A stretch of DNA of 64,000 nucleotides from UBA6224 sp963730375 (GCA_963730375.1 CAVSRJ010000001.1:434001-498000); one strand, 5' to 3'; shown: positions 15,029-23,950, numbered from the stretch's first letter. Translations and numbers: made by a program. The notes: a model not told the origin generated them from the letters alone.

Positions 15029-16168
15029 ATGAGTTTCAGTAAACAGACAATTCGCGATATCGATCTCGACGGCAAGACAGTTCTGATGAGAGCCGACTTC
15101 AACGTGCCCGTAGTGGATGGCAAGATTGCTGACGACTACCGTATCGAACAGGCTTTACCGACAATACGCTACCTTTTAGAGAAGAATACAAAGCTTGTTA
15201 TCTGTTCGCACCTTGGTCGACCCGACGGTGAGCCAAATGCCAAAGATAGCTTATTCCCCGTAGCCAAGCGGCTTGGCGAGTTGCTCGGTACTGACACGGT
15301 CAGTTTCGCAAAAGATTGCGTTGGCCAAGAGGTGAAGAAGGCGTCCAAATCGCTCGAGCATGGCCATGTGCTGCTGCTGGAAAATGTTCGCTTTCACAAA
15401 GAAGAGGAAGCCGACGATGCCGAATTTGCCAAGCAACTCGTCAGTGATAGCGGAGCTGAGATATTTGTTCAGGACGGCTTTGGTGTAGTACACCGAGCAC
15501 ATGCTAGCACTGATGCTGTGGCAAAATTATTACCGAGCGTGGCTGGCTTTTTACTAGAGAAGGAAGTCGGAACTATTACCGATGTTATGGAGCAGCCCGA
15601 ACGGCCGTTGATGGCCGTTGTCGGTGGTGCCAAGATTTCTGACAAGATTGATATTCTGCACCGATTTATCGAAATCGCCGATATCGTCGCTGTTGGTGGT
15701 GCCATGGCCAATACCTTTCTCATGGCAAATGGGGTTGATGTAGCTAAGAGTCTCGTCGAAAAGGATGATTTGGCCATCGCGAAAGATATCCTGACCAAGG
15801 CTCGCGAAAAGGCAAAGAAGGGCAACTTTGTCTTTTACATCCCACAAGATGCCGTGGTAGCTCATGCTATTGATAAGTCGAAGCCAACGCGCATTGTCGA
15901 CTGGGATGCCCATGTCATATCTGCTATCGAAAACTATCCCAAGCGACCGCCTAACGAGGCGTCGCAGATACAGCCTGACGAGATGATTTTGGATGTCGGG
16001 CCGTTTTCAGCTTCGTTTATTGCCGGTTGTATGCAGCTTGCTAAGACCGTCGTATGGAATGGTTCGCTTGGCGTCGCTGAGATTACCGGCTTACAGGGAC
16101 CAGTCGGACCGTATGCACATGGCACTCGTTTGGTCATGGACGCAATACTTAGGACAAATGGGGAATAA
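15029..16168 (+). CDS. pgk: phosphoglycerate kinase, C-terminus cut off by a +1 frameshift
   Basis: Glycolytic enzyme making ATP from 1,3-bisphosphoglycerate. The 379-residue frame carries the N-terminal substrate domain (RADFNVP, LVICSHLGRPDG, LLLENVRFHKEE) and most of the nucleotide domain (VVGGAKISDKI, WNGSLGV). It stops at TAA 16166-16168, just before the essential C-terminal glycine motifs, which continue in the +1 frame from 16164 (see next entry). The switch point is in GGGGAATAA at 16160-16168. Without the tail the enzyme should be inactive, so this is either a consensus error, a programmed shift or a real lesion. AGGTGGGCC precedes the ATG. Confidence 0.9.
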   Translation: MSFSKQTIRDIDLDGKTVLMRADFNVPVVDGKIADDYRIEQALPTIRYLLEKNTKLVICSHLGRPDGEPNAKDSLFPVAKRLGELLGTDTVSFAKDCVGQEVKKASKSLEHGHVLLLENVRFHKEEEADDAEFAKQLVSDSGAEIFVQDGFGVVHRAHASTDAVAKLLPSVAGFLLEKEVGTITDVMEQPERPLMAVVGGAKISDKIDILHRFIEIADIVAVGGAMANTFLMANGVDVAKSLVEKDDLAIAKDILTKAREKAKKGNFVFYIPQDAVVAHAIDKSKPTRIVDWDAHVISAIENYPKRPPNEASQIQPDEMILDVGPFSASFIAGCMQLAKTVVWNGSLGVAEITGLQGPVGPYAHGTRLVMDAILRTNGE

Positions 16169-16343
16169 GCCATTTAGTCTAGTCGGCGGCGGTGACACAG
16201 TCAGCTTTATCCAGAGCCAGAAGCTCCATCAGCATTTCGACCACGTCTCGACTGGTGGTGGTGCCTCACTAGAGTTGATGGCGGGACGAAAGCTCCCAGG
16301 GGTAGAAGCATTGCTCGATAAATCGAATAATGAGGTACAATAA
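16164..16343 (+). pseudogene. pgk: C-terminal part of phosphoglycerate kinase in the +1 frame
   Basis: Fifty-nine codons that continue Pgk in another frame: NKPFSLVGGGDTVSF supplies the GGGDT nucleotide loop and HVSTGGGASLELMAG the conserved STGGGASLE segment, ending LPGVEALLDK. The sequence is fully conserved and undamaged, which argues that the protein is made in one piece. Omitting one G of G160-163 would restore the frame. It ends 11 nt before tpiA. Confidence 0.8.
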
Positions 16344-16354
16344 GCGTAAGTATT

Positions 16355-17140
16355 ATGAAATCTGACCGTAAAACACTCATCGTCGGCAACTGGAAGATGC
16401 ATCTGAACACACATCAGGCTAGTACTCTTGTGCATCGTCTGAGCCAACATATTGAGGTGCACCGTAATACCGAAGTTGTACTGGCACCTAGCATGTTGAC
16501 ACTACAGCCAATCAGTACTGAACTTGATCGTCGCAAATTCCGTCTTGCGTCCCAGAACGCCTACCACAAAGACGAAGGTGCCTACACCGGCGAAGTTAGT
16601 TTTGCCATGCTACGAGACATATTGCATTATGCCATTATCGGTCACAGTGAACGTAGGACGTACTTCAGTGAAACGCTTGAAGTGGTACGAGACAAAGTCG
16701 CGGCCGCCGTCCGCAACGAGATAACGCCGATATTGTGCATTGGTGAAACGCATCAAGAGCGAGCCGCAGGCGAAACGCGACAGGTGTTGCACGATCAGTT
16801 GACGACAGCACTCTTGAACCTGACTGGAAGTGACGTTGAGAACATGGTTATTGCCTACGAGCCAGTTTGGGCGATTGGTACTGGGGTAACCGCAAAGCCA
16901 GAGCAAATCAATGACGCAATCAATTTTATTCGTCATAACGTACGGGAGTTGTATGGTGCGAATGCCGCAAAAGCGGTTAGGATTTTGTATGGTGCAGGTG
17001 TGGAACCCGACTATGTTGACCAGATTCTTGGATTAGAATGCGGCATCGACGGGCTCCTTGTGGGTGGTGCTAGCTTGAATCACAAGAAGTTTTCCCAAAT
17101 TGTTGAAGCAGCCCAAAAGCGACAGTATGAGAAGGGCTAA
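16355..17140 (+). CDS. tpiA: triosephosphate isomerase
   Basis: Interconverts dihydroxyacetone phosphate and glyceraldehyde 3-phosphate. The 261-residue length is standard. Catalytic residues are present: N12 and K14 in GNWKMH, H97 in IIGHSERR, E169 in AYEPVWAIGTG. The phosphate-binding ILYGAGV and LLVGGASL segments are also seen. It follows pgk closely and precedes an acidic membrane-anchored gene by 2 nt. Confidence 0.96.
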   Translation: MKSDRKTLIVGNWKMHLNTHQASTLVHRLSQHIEVHRNTEVVLAPSMLTLQPISTELDRRKFRLASQNAYHKDEGAYTGEVSFAMLRDILHYAIIGHSERRTYFSETLEVVRDKVAAAVRNEITPILCIGETHQERAAGETRQVLHDQLTTALLNLTGSDVENMVIAYEPVWAIGTGVTAKPEQINDAINFIRHNVRELYGANAAKAVRILYGAGVEPDYVDQILGLECGIDGLLVGGASLNHKKFSQIVEAAQKRQYEKG

Positions 17141-17142
17141 TT

Positions 17143-18156
17143 ATGGCAGACGCAAAGAGTAAAAAAACGACTAGCACCAAAAAAATCGTGGACGTGAAGC
17201 ACGAAAGTGATGGCGCCAGTGGCAATTCACGCTCTATTATTGTTAACAATCGCCCAATACTAAAAGATCCTATGATGGCAGAAGTCAGCAAGCTAACGGG
17301 TGAGTCGTCTCCCGAGCCGGAAGATCATCCGGCAAATTCTCCAAAAGAGGAGCCGAAGCCAGAAGATACCACTCCGACACCTGAAGAATCACCGAAGGAG
17401 ACCAAGGCTCCGTCAACGACTCGAACCAGAATTATCCCGTTGACGGATGAAGAAAAAGACGATGATACGAAGCCAGCAAAGGCTAAGGACGAGCCAACAG
17501 AGAATGCTAAGGATGATGATGCTGACAAACAAGCTGAGGCAGCCACCGCGCCACCGCTAGCCAAAGGAACAGCAGCCAAGGCTGAGGCTACGCCGAAAGG
17601 TGAGCAGTCACCTAGGGGTAAAACAATCGAACCGCCCAAGGCTAGCGAAGATGCGGACAAGGCAACGCCAGATTTCAGTGAAGCATCCGAACCAGCACCC
17701 GAAGCATCGAGCGAATCACCTGCCGAAGATGTAGCTAGGGGCGGCGATGATAAAGATGGTGAAGCCGATGAATCCCCAGTGGCACTCCCCGGTGACCCGG
17801 TAAAAGACGAATCGGCTGCGGTGATGCCGGGTCGTAGTTTCGATGACAGTACGGGCCCCTCTGGTGACTCACGAGATCCTCAGGCCCCGAGCGTTGATGG
17901 AAATGCTGGGGCCGATGAGAAAAAAGAGCCAGAAAAGCCCAACTACGCCAAACTAACTCCTGAGCAAGAACAAGCGGTTGAATCTGGAGAGTTTTTCTTG
18001 CCCATCAAAACCGCCGAGGGCAAGCGTTTGCGCCGTGAGATTATTATCACAGTCCTCGTGGTGGTTGTTCTTATAGTTATTTGGATTGATGTCATGCTCG
18101 ATGCCGGACTTATTTCGATTGGCGGTATCGAAGCGCCAACCAACTTCTTTAAGTAA
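17143..18156 (+). CDS. acidic, proline-rich tail-anchored protein of unknown function
   Basis: A 337-residue protein of low complexity. Residues about 1-265 are rich in Glu, Asp, Lys, Pro and Ala and are probably disordered. One strong membrane helix lies near the C-terminus (about 286-310, after KRLRRE). The basic cluster before the helix suggests that the long acidic part is cytoplasmic. It may tether or crowd proteins at the membrane, which is inference. It begins 2 nt after tpiA and so belongs to the glycolytic run. Confidence 0.6.
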   Translation: MADAKSKKTTSTKKIVDVKHESDGASGNSRSIIVNNRPILKDPMMAEVSKLTGESSPEPEDHPANSPKEEPKPEDTTPTPEESPKETKAPSTTRTRIIPLTDEEKDDDTKPAKAKDEPTENAKDDDADKQAEAATAPPLAKGTAAKAEATPKGEQSPRGKTIEPPKASEDADKATPDFSEASEPAPEASSESPAEDVARGGDDKDGEADESPVALPGDPVKDESAAVMPGRSFDDSTGPSGDSRDPQAPSVDGNAGADEKKEPEKPNYAKLTPEQEQAVESGEFFLPIKTAEGKRLRREIIITVLVVVVLIVIWIDVMLDAGLISIGGIEAPTNFFK

Positions 18157-18188
18157 AAACTACTGCAATCCTCGAAGCAAAATTTTGC

Positions 18189-18194
18189 TACACT
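18189..18194 (+). promoter_or_regulatory. -10 box 6 nt before the helicase start (leaderless)
   Basis: TACACT is followed by 6 nt and the GTG at 18201; there is no Shine-Dalgarno sequence. Confidence 0.55.
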
Positions 18195-18200
18195 AACAGA

Positions 18201-20387
18201 GTGCAAAATCTACTCGAGGGCTTAAATCCAGAACAACGCCGGGCAGTCGAAACGACTGATGGCCCGCTGCTAATACAGGCAGGCGCGGGTAGTGGCAAGA
18301 CGAAGACACTGACGCATCGCATTGCCTATTTGATAGCCACACAGCGAGCCACACCCTACAACATTTTGGCTGTAACATTCACCAACAAAGCTGCCAAAGA
18401 AATGCGGGCACGAGTTGCCACTCTGCTGGGTGAAAAGGCCGACAACCGGTCCTTCATGCCATTCATGGGTACATTTCACTCGATATGTGTACGCATGTTG
18501 CGACAGGACGGTGAATATATTGGTATTCCGCGTTCCTTCGTTATCTTTGATGAGTCGGATCGGCAGGCGGCTATCAAGCAGGCCAGCAAGCAACTGATGT
18601 TGGACGAAAAAAGTTTCCCAGCTCGAGCATTGTCGGGACATATCAGCAGTGCAAAAAACGAGTTGATTACACCGAGCGAATACTCAGGCACTGCGCAATC
18701 GCCAACGCAAAAAGCAGCTGCGCAAGTATTCCCCATATATGAGCGGGCGCTCAAAGATGCTGGCGCACTTGATTTTGATGACCTGATTGGTCGAACTGTT
18801 GCGCTACTCAAGGCGCATCCGGAAGTACGTAAAAAATGGCAGCAGCAGTTTCGCTATATCATGATAGACGAGTATCAGGACACGAACGAGGCCCAGTATC
18901 GCCTTGTCCGTATGCTAGTTAACCAGGATCATAATATTGCTGTCGTAGGTGATGATTGGCAGAGTATTTACAGCTGGCGTGGAGCCGATTTTCGCAACAT
19001 CTTGAACTTTGAACGAGATTACACAGACTGCACAATCATAAAGCTCGAACAAAATTACCGCAGTACCAAGCACATCCTCGATGCTGCGCACGCGGTCATT
19101 ACAAAAAATGTTCAACGTAGTGACAAGCAGTTATGGACTTCAGCTGGAGAGGGACTGCCGGTACAGCTGCTACAAGTCGTTAGTGAGCGAGCCGAAGGCG
19201 ATGCGATTATTCGTCGAATCCAGACAGGAGTAGACACTGGGCGACGACACTTCGGTGATTATGCGGTGCTGTATCGCACGAATGCTCAGAGTCGGAGTAT
19301 CGAGGAAGCCTTTGTTCATCACGGAATTCCATATCGGGTGGTGGGTGGTGTCCGGTTTTATGATCGCAAAGAAATCAAAGATATCATCGCCTACCTGCGA
19401 TTGATTTTCCAACCAGAAGACAGAGTAAGTTTTGAACGTATTGTGAACGTGCCGACACGTGGGGTTGGGGCCAAAAGTTTGCAGAATTTTGCGGTGTGGC
19501 AGCTGCAGTCCCACCTTACGCTCAGTGCTGCCTTGCTACAGGTTCAAGCCTGTGACAGCTTGACGCCGAAGGCCAAGAAGGCATTATTTGAGCTGGGCGA
19601 GATGCTGCAGTCGCTGCGGACACTGCTGGATGAGACCACCGTATCTGGTCTGATAGATTCGTTGCTTCGCAGAATAGATTATCTGCATTTTTTGGATGAT
19701 GGAACGCCTCAGGGTGAAGCCCGCCAGGAGAACGTCAAGGAACTGTTGAGCGTCGCGCAGGAGTATCAGAATGTCGGCATGGACGGTTTCCTGGAAGAGG
19801 TGGCGCTAGTAAGTGATCTGGATGGTGCAGATTTTGGCGGTGATGCCGTGACGCTGATGACGCTCCATGCTGCCAAAGGTTTGGAATTCCCGGTCGTATT
19901 CATGATTGGTCTGGAGGAAACAATCTTCCCGCATAGCCGCGCTCTGTACGACCAAAGTGAAATGGAGGAGGAGCGCCGGTTGTGTTATGTCGGCATGACG
20001 CGTGCCCGCCAGGAACTGTACCTAACCTGTGCCAGTGGTCGCTTACTCTATGGTGGCGTCCAGCACAACCCCCCCTCCCGGTTTTTGAGTGAAATAAATG
20101 CCGACTTCGTGCAGACGAATCCGTATGGCGATGGGGCTATGAGCCTGGACTATGGTTTTGGTCGGGCAAGTACCCTATTCGGTGGTGATGACGTGACACA
20201 GTCACCAGTCGCATCAGACGAGCCGCGATACGTGCCAGAACTCAACGAGGGTGATAGTGTCAGACATCCACAATTCGGCACGGGCACGGTGGTCGAAATG
20301 GACGGCGACACGGCCGTAATCTATTTCCGCTCCAAAGGCACCCGAAAACTAAATATATCCTTCGCCCCTCTCGAGAAGCTGTCGTAG
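18201..20387 (+). CDS. UvrD/PcrA-type superfamily 1 DNA helicase
   Basis: ATP-driven 3'-5' DNA helicase of 728 residues, used in excision repair and in clearing replication forks. Walker A is AGAGSGKT (27-34), motif Ia is AVTFTNKAAKEM, motif II is MIDEYQDTN, motif III is GDDWQSIYSWRGA, motif V is LMTLHAAKGLEF and motif VI is CYVGMTRARQ. The C-terminal SVRHPQFGTGTVVEM region is the PcrA-type Tudor-like domain. GTG start set by the -10 box at 18189. The last 58 bases of the gene are duplicated 133 bp downstream, flanking a small hairpin element. Confidence 0.95.
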   Translation: MQNLLEGLNPEQRRAVETTDGPLLIQAGAGSGKTKTLTHRIAYLIATQRATPYNILAVTFTNKAAKEMRARVATLLGEKADNRSFMPFMGTFHSICVRMLRQDGEYIGIPRSFVIFDESDRQAAIKQASKQLMLDEKSFPARALSGHISSAKNELITPSEYSGTAQSPTQKAAAQVFPIYERALKDAGALDFDDLIGRTVALLKAHPEVRKKWQQQFRYIMIDEYQDTNEAQYRLVRMLVNQDHNIAVVGDDWQSIYSWRGADFRNILNFERDYTDCTIIKLEQNYRSTKHILDAAHAVITKNVQRSDKQLWTSAGEGLPVQLLQVVSERAEGDAIIRRIQTGVDTGRRHFGDYAVLYRTNAQSRSIEEAFVHHGIPYRVVGGVRFYDRKEIKDIIAYLRLIFQPEDRVSFERIVNVPTRGVGAKSLQNFAVWQLQSHLTLSAALLQVQACDSLTPKAKKALFELGEMLQSLRTLLDETTVSGLIDSLLRRIDYLHFLDDGTPQGEARQENVKELLSVAQEYQNVGMDGFLEEVALVSDLDGADFGGDAVTLMTLHAAKGLEFPVVFMIGLEETIFPHSRALYDQSEMEEERRLCYVGMTRARQELYLTCASGRLLYGGVQHNPPSRFLSEINADFVQTNPYGDGAMSLDYGFGRASTLFGGDDVTQSPVASDEPRYVPELNEGDSVRHPQFGTGTVVEMDGDTAVIYFRSKGTRKLNISFAPLEKLS

Positions 20388-20519
20388 GGAAAAGAGCAGC
20401 CCGACAAAAAGTCACGCCTTTTTGCCGGCGCGATGAGAAAAACCTCTGGTTTGTCTCATGTTCTCCAAAGGCACCCGAAACTAAATATATCCTTCGCCCC
20501 TCTCGAGAAGCTGTCGTAG
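20330..20519 (+). repeat. duplicated helicase 3' end flanking a 75-bp hairpin element (copy A)
   Basis: Bases 20330-20387 (end of the helicase gene with its stop codon) recur at 20463-20519 with a single A deleted, which destroys the reading frame of the second copy. Between them (20388-20462) lies an element shared with the alaS 3' end: GAGCAGCCCGACAAAAAGTC, hairpin AAAAAG-tcacgc-CTTTTT, GCCGGCGCG, then hairpin ATGAGA (20433-20438) paired to TCTCAT (20454-20459), with upper stem AAACC/GGTTT. The AAAAAG/CTTTTT part may also terminate transcription. Confidence 0.85.
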
Positions 20520-20555
20520 CCCAGGGCTACATCGGTGAGAACCGTCCATCTTTGC

Positions 20556-20561
20556 TATAAT
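20556..20561 (+). promoter_or_regulatory. -10 box of the RpfB-like gene
   Basis: TATAAT at 20556-20561 lies about 59 nt before the ATG at 20621, leaving a leader of roughly 50 nt. A tiny open frame of six codons starts at 20574 in that leader. Confidence 0.45.
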
Positions 20562-20620
20562 GTGCCAGTAGTTATGCTAGTACTTACGAACTAACTCGTG
20601 ACGAACGCATTTCAATCACT

Positions 20621-21853
20621 ATGACACGTCTATTTCGCCGTCAAAAACGGTTTCGCATTACCAAACGGCTTAGCCCTCTAGAGCGCTTGAAACTCCTCGG
20701 TCACCATCCGGTGATGGTGCCGATTATGGTGATAGTCGCGCTGGGTATAGCCAGTCTGGTAACGTATCTTATTTTCTTTAATCACCATGTTCAGTCCGTC
20801 AAGCCAGACAGTGCGTTCATTGTCATCATTTCGCACGACAAAGAAGTGCAGACAGTACCGAGTCGTCAACAGACAGTCGGTACATTGCTGAAGAAACTCG
20901 ATATAACACTCAATGACGGGGACGTCGTTGAGCCGTCTATGGACACTGTCGTTGCCCAGGACGATTTCCGTATCAATGTCTACCGCGCGGTTCCGGTGCA
21001 GGTGATATCCGGGTCGCAGCGAAAATTTACCTTTAGTGCGGCAACAACACCTCGTAGCATCGCCAATCAGGTCGGATATAAGCTGTATCCCGAGGACAAT
21101 GTGGTTGATCAGCCCGTAACGAACTTCTTGAGGCAGGGTTCCATCGGTGAGCAAATCGTTGTCCAGCGTTCCGTGCCCGTGCACCTAAACCTCTATGGCA
21201 CGCAACTGTCACTGCGTACTCGAGCCAAGACCGTGCAAGACTTGTTGGATCAGAAGGGCTTGCAGCTTGCCAGTGACGACCAGGTCCTGCCCAGCCCAGA
21301 CACGCCAATTTCGCCAAATCTACCGGTGTTTGTAGCCCGTAAAGGCACCACACTCAAGTCTATCGTTGAGCCGATTGCGATGCCGGTTAAGACCATCAAT
21401 GACCCCAACTTGACGTACGGTATCCGCGCCATTCGACAGCAAGGATCTCCTGGCAAGCGGGTGGTGACGTACCAAATCGATAAGGATACTGGCTTGCGCA
21501 AAATCGTCCAGAAAGTCGTCATATCACCGCCGGTACAGCAGATTGTGGCAATCGGAACCAACCTGAGTGGTTCCGAGGGCGACGTTATTCGCGCAGGAAT
21601 TGCGGCCAGCGACTATCCATATGTTGACTACATTGTGAGTCACGAATCACGTTGGGATCCAACGGCGCGCAACGCGTCATCAGGCGCGTACGGACTCTGC
21701 CAAGCATTGCCCGGCAGTAAGATGGCAAGTGCCGGTAGCGATTGGGAGACTAACCCAATCACCCAGCTGAAGTGGTGCGACAGTTATGCCGTCGGCCGCT
21801 ACGGCAGCTGGTATGGCGCCTACATTCATTGGGTAAACAATGGTTGGTGGTAG
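20621..21853 (+). CDS. RpfB/YabE-like cell-wall hydrolase (DUF348-G5-transglycosylase)
   Basis: A 410-residue secreted or membrane-anchored protein. A basic N-terminus and one membrane helix (about 33-54) are followed by repeated ubiquitin-like DUF348 modules (about 60-215, each with a QTVGTLL or KTVQDLLDQK type core), a G5 domain (about 235-305, ending in VVTYQIDKDTGLRK), and a C-terminal lysozyme-like transglycosylase domain. The probable catalytic Glu is in YIVSHESRWDP, with SSGAYGLCQALPGSKM and YGSWYGAYIHW following. It would cleave peptidoglycan outside the membrane, in wall growth or on a host wall. It overlaps ksgA by 14 nt. Confidence 0.85.
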   Translation: MTRLFRRQKRFRITKRLSPLERLKLLGHHPVMVPIMVIVALGIASLVTYLIFFNHHVQSVKPDSAFIVIISHDKEVQTVPSRQQTVGTLLKKLDITLNDGDVVEPSMDTVVAQDDFRINVYRAVPVQVISGSQRKFTFSAATTPRSIANQVGYKLYPEDNVVDQPVTNFLRQGSIGEQIVVQRSVPVHLNLYGTQLSLRTRAKTVQDLLDQKGLQLASDDQVLPSPDTPISPNLPVFVARKGTTLKSIVEPIAMPVKTINDPNLTYGIRAIRQQGSPGKRVVTYQIDKDTGLRKIVQKVVISPPVQQIVAIGTNLSGSEGDVIRAGIAASDYPYVDYIVSHESRWDPTARNASSGAYGLCQALPGSKMASAGSDWETNPITQLKWCDSYAVGRYGSWYGAYIHWVNNGWW

Positions 21854-22640
21854 GATAGTGTCCGAAGTCCATCCCAAGAAATCGCTTGGCCAGCACTGGC
21901 TGTACGACTCGGCGACATTAAGTGCTATTTGTGATGCCGCCGGTGTCACTGCCGATGACACGGTGCTCGAAATTGGCCCGGGTCTCGGTACGCTGACTGA
22001 ACTACTAACCGAGCGGGCAGGGCAGGTCATGGCGGTTGAGTTTGATGAGGCGCTGGCTGCTGATTTGGCCATCCGGGTTCCCGCCGATAATCTATCGGTT
22101 ACACATCAGGATATCCTGCAATTTGACTTCACTAGTATGAAGCCCGGATACAAAATCGTTGCTAATATTCCGTATTATCTCACTAGTAATCTAGTACGGG
22201 TGCTCAGCGAATCAACCAATCCACCGGCTCGTGCTGTCCTGCTTATCCAAAAAGAAGTTGCTGAGCGGGTCTGCGCCCAGCCGGGTAACATGTCAATCTT
22301 GAGCGTAACCGCGCAATATTACTGGGAAGCATCACTCGATGTCGAAGTTCCAGCCGAACTGTTTACGCCACCACCAAAGGTGGATTCGCAGGTGCTGGTA
22401 CTGCGACACCGACAGTCTCCGTTATATGAAGATGTTGATACCAAACAGTTTTTCCGGTTGGTCAAAGCTGGCTTTAGCCAAAAACGCAAAACGCTCGTGA
22501 ACAGCTTGAGCGGCGGCCTGGCAATATCCAAAGACGAAGCTCGCTCTCTCCTCGCCGCAGCAAACATTCCCGAAAACACTCGCGCCCAAGCGCTTTCTCT
22601 TGATCAATGGCATATTCTGTACAAATGTCGCACTTCATAG
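21840..22640 (+). CDS. rsmA: 16S rRNA adenine dimethyltransferase
   Basis: KsgA family: dimethylates two adjacent adenines in the helix 45 loop of 16S rRNA during small-subunit maturation. The KKSLGQHWLYD start, SAM-binding VLEIGPGLGTLT, and catalytic NIPYYLTS are present, followed by the C-terminal helical domain (FSQKRKTLVNSL). The annotated ATG overlaps the upstream gene by 14 nt; an internal GTG at 21858, just after that gene's stop, is an alternative start and still keeps the whole SLGQH motif. Confidence 0.94.
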   Translation: MVGGRIVSEVHPKKSLGQHWLYDSATLSAICDAAGVTADDTVLEIGPGLGTLTELLTERAGQVMAVEFDEALAADLAIRVPADNLSVTHQDILQFDFTSMKPGYKIVANIPYYLTSNLVRVLSESTNPPARAVLLIQKEVAERVCAQPGNMSILSVTAQYYWEASLDVEVPAELFTPPPKVDSQVLVLRHRQSPLYEDVDTKQFFRLVKAGFSQKRKTLVNSLSGGLAISKDEARSLLAAANIPENTRAQALSLDQWHILYKCRTS

Positions 22641-22718
22641 AAAATTCAGAATAATACACAGTAGTCAGGAGGATTTTGTCTTATAAAGGCCGGCTATTCG
22701 TTTGATATTGATGGGCGA

Positions 22719-23372
22719 CTATGTACGAACGCTAGGCTCGTTTGCGGCAGTGCCATGCTGCGAGGTAGCAACGGCAAACAGGTGAGTAGCGGTTATGAGG
22801 AGCTGATTCATTTCTGATTGCGCGCCCACCGTGAAATCAGTGCCTGCTTCATACGCATATGATACCGCACACCTTGGCTGCGCCGGGCGACCCAGGAAAT
22901 TTTTTTCAGTTGGGTTATATCCCGAGTATTTGCCCAACGAAAGTACAGACTGTAGTCGACCCCCAAAGCGTCCTGCTTTGTGACTTGCCCACGTGACATA
23001 GGATAGTTTCTCAAATGCTATCGATGACACCCTATCTCTGTCCAACGATTCTTTGCCCGTTGTGGTCATGAGGTCACTGGCAATGTTACCTTCGATGCCT
23101 AGCATCTCGCGCAAACGATCGGCTTCTGCAACGAGTGTTGGTTTCGATACCTCTACGAGTGGTGTGGCGGTATCTCGAGCCCAAATCAGGCGATCACCAA
23201 AGGATTCAAGTGGTTCTGCACATGTTGAATAAACATTCTCGGATGCTTCAATGAGTCCCGGGGATTGTAACATCTGTCGTGCGACATGTTGCCACTGCAT
23301 AGAGATGATACTTGCCGAAGGGTTCTGTCCTAATATTTCTGGCACCTGGACGACAGGTTGTTCACGAGACAT
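22719..23372 (-). CDS. hypothetical protein
   Basis: A 217-residue protein of no recognised family. No signal peptide or membrane helix is evident, and the composition is ordinary for a soluble protein. Two to three helical stretches (about 20-45 and 78-110) are plausible. TATAGT lies 8 nt before the ATG on the minus strand, matching the leaderless pattern of this genome and supporting the start. It is divergent from the tmRNA locus. Function unknown. Confidence 0.55.
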   Translation of the reverse strand: MSREQPVVQVPEILGQNPSASIISMQWQHVARQMLQSPGLIEASENVYSTCAEPLESFGDRLIWARDTATPLVEVSKPTLVAEADRLREMLGIEGNIASDLMTTTGKESLDRDRVSSIAFEKLSYVTWASHKAGRFGGRLQSVLSLGKYSGYNPTEKNFLGRPAQPRCAVSYAYEAGTDFTVGAQSEMNQLLITATHLFAVATSQHGTAANEPSVRT

Positions 23373-23552
23373 AATAAAAAACTATATCATAAGACCTCAC
23401 TATTACAAGTAAAATGGGTAAGAGGCAAGGATCTCTACCTTTCCTTTTTCTTCGTTCTTATGCTATAATAATATCTGTCAGTACAAAGGTGCTGAGACCA
23501 AATTTCCAATCCAAGGAGCGAATGCGACTGAATGGAAACTTTGGAAAGACGC
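23373..23552 (+). promoter_or_regulatory. promoter and hairpin leader of tmRNA
   Basis: TATAAT at 23464-23469 is a likely -10 box. About 70 bases of leader follow before mature tmRNA. The leader holds an imperfect hairpin with arms AAATTTCCA and TGGAAACTTT around AATCCAAGGAGCG. The same hairpin family precedes tRNA-Glu (about 11971-12010). A degenerate copy of the tmRNA start (GGTGCTGA) lies at about 23488. Confidence 0.5.
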
Positions 23553-23950
23553 GGGGCTGAAATTATGCTCGACGTTGGACTTTATCGGTTAGATCAGCAG
23601 GTCGCTTGTCAGCGTATAGACATATTTTCTAGATGCAACATCTAAGAAACTTGCTGGTCTTCAGCGAGTCGTTTGTAGCTAGTCTGCAAGCAGCTTTCGC
23701 TAAGCCAGCAACAGCTGTAGCCTAATAGCTCAGCAATGCCTGACGTGACTTCAGATAGCTGAATGGCGTTTTATATTTTCTGGATGCTCAGATAAGCCTA
23801 TCCGACTTGTCTGCTAAGACCAGGATTGCTCGCTCGGAATGTTTGTTCATTTCGATACCCGAGCGCTAAGATCTGAAAATGAACTAAGCCTGTAGACGAC
23901 TAACCAAGATAAACCGACGGACCCGGGGGCAGTACCCGGCAGCTCCACCA
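23553..23950 (+). ncRNA. ssrA: transfer-messenger RNA
   Basis: Rescues stalled ribosomes by tagging nascent chains. The tRNA-like part is clear: 5' GGGGCTG pairs with CAGCTCC, then A and encoded CCA at the 3' end (23941-23950); the T-arm is CCGGG...CCCGG type. Length is 398 nt. The best tag frame begins with a GCT at 23678 and reads ASLQAAFAKPATAVA, ending in tandem stops TAA TAG (23723-23728); the exact resume codon is uncertain. Upstream hairpin and promoter are listed separately. Confidence 0.9.

Noticed and set aside
20574..20594. Leader peptide MLVLTN before the RpfB-like gene
   Set aside because: Only six codons, no amino-acid bias linked to the downstream gene and no downstream hairpin.
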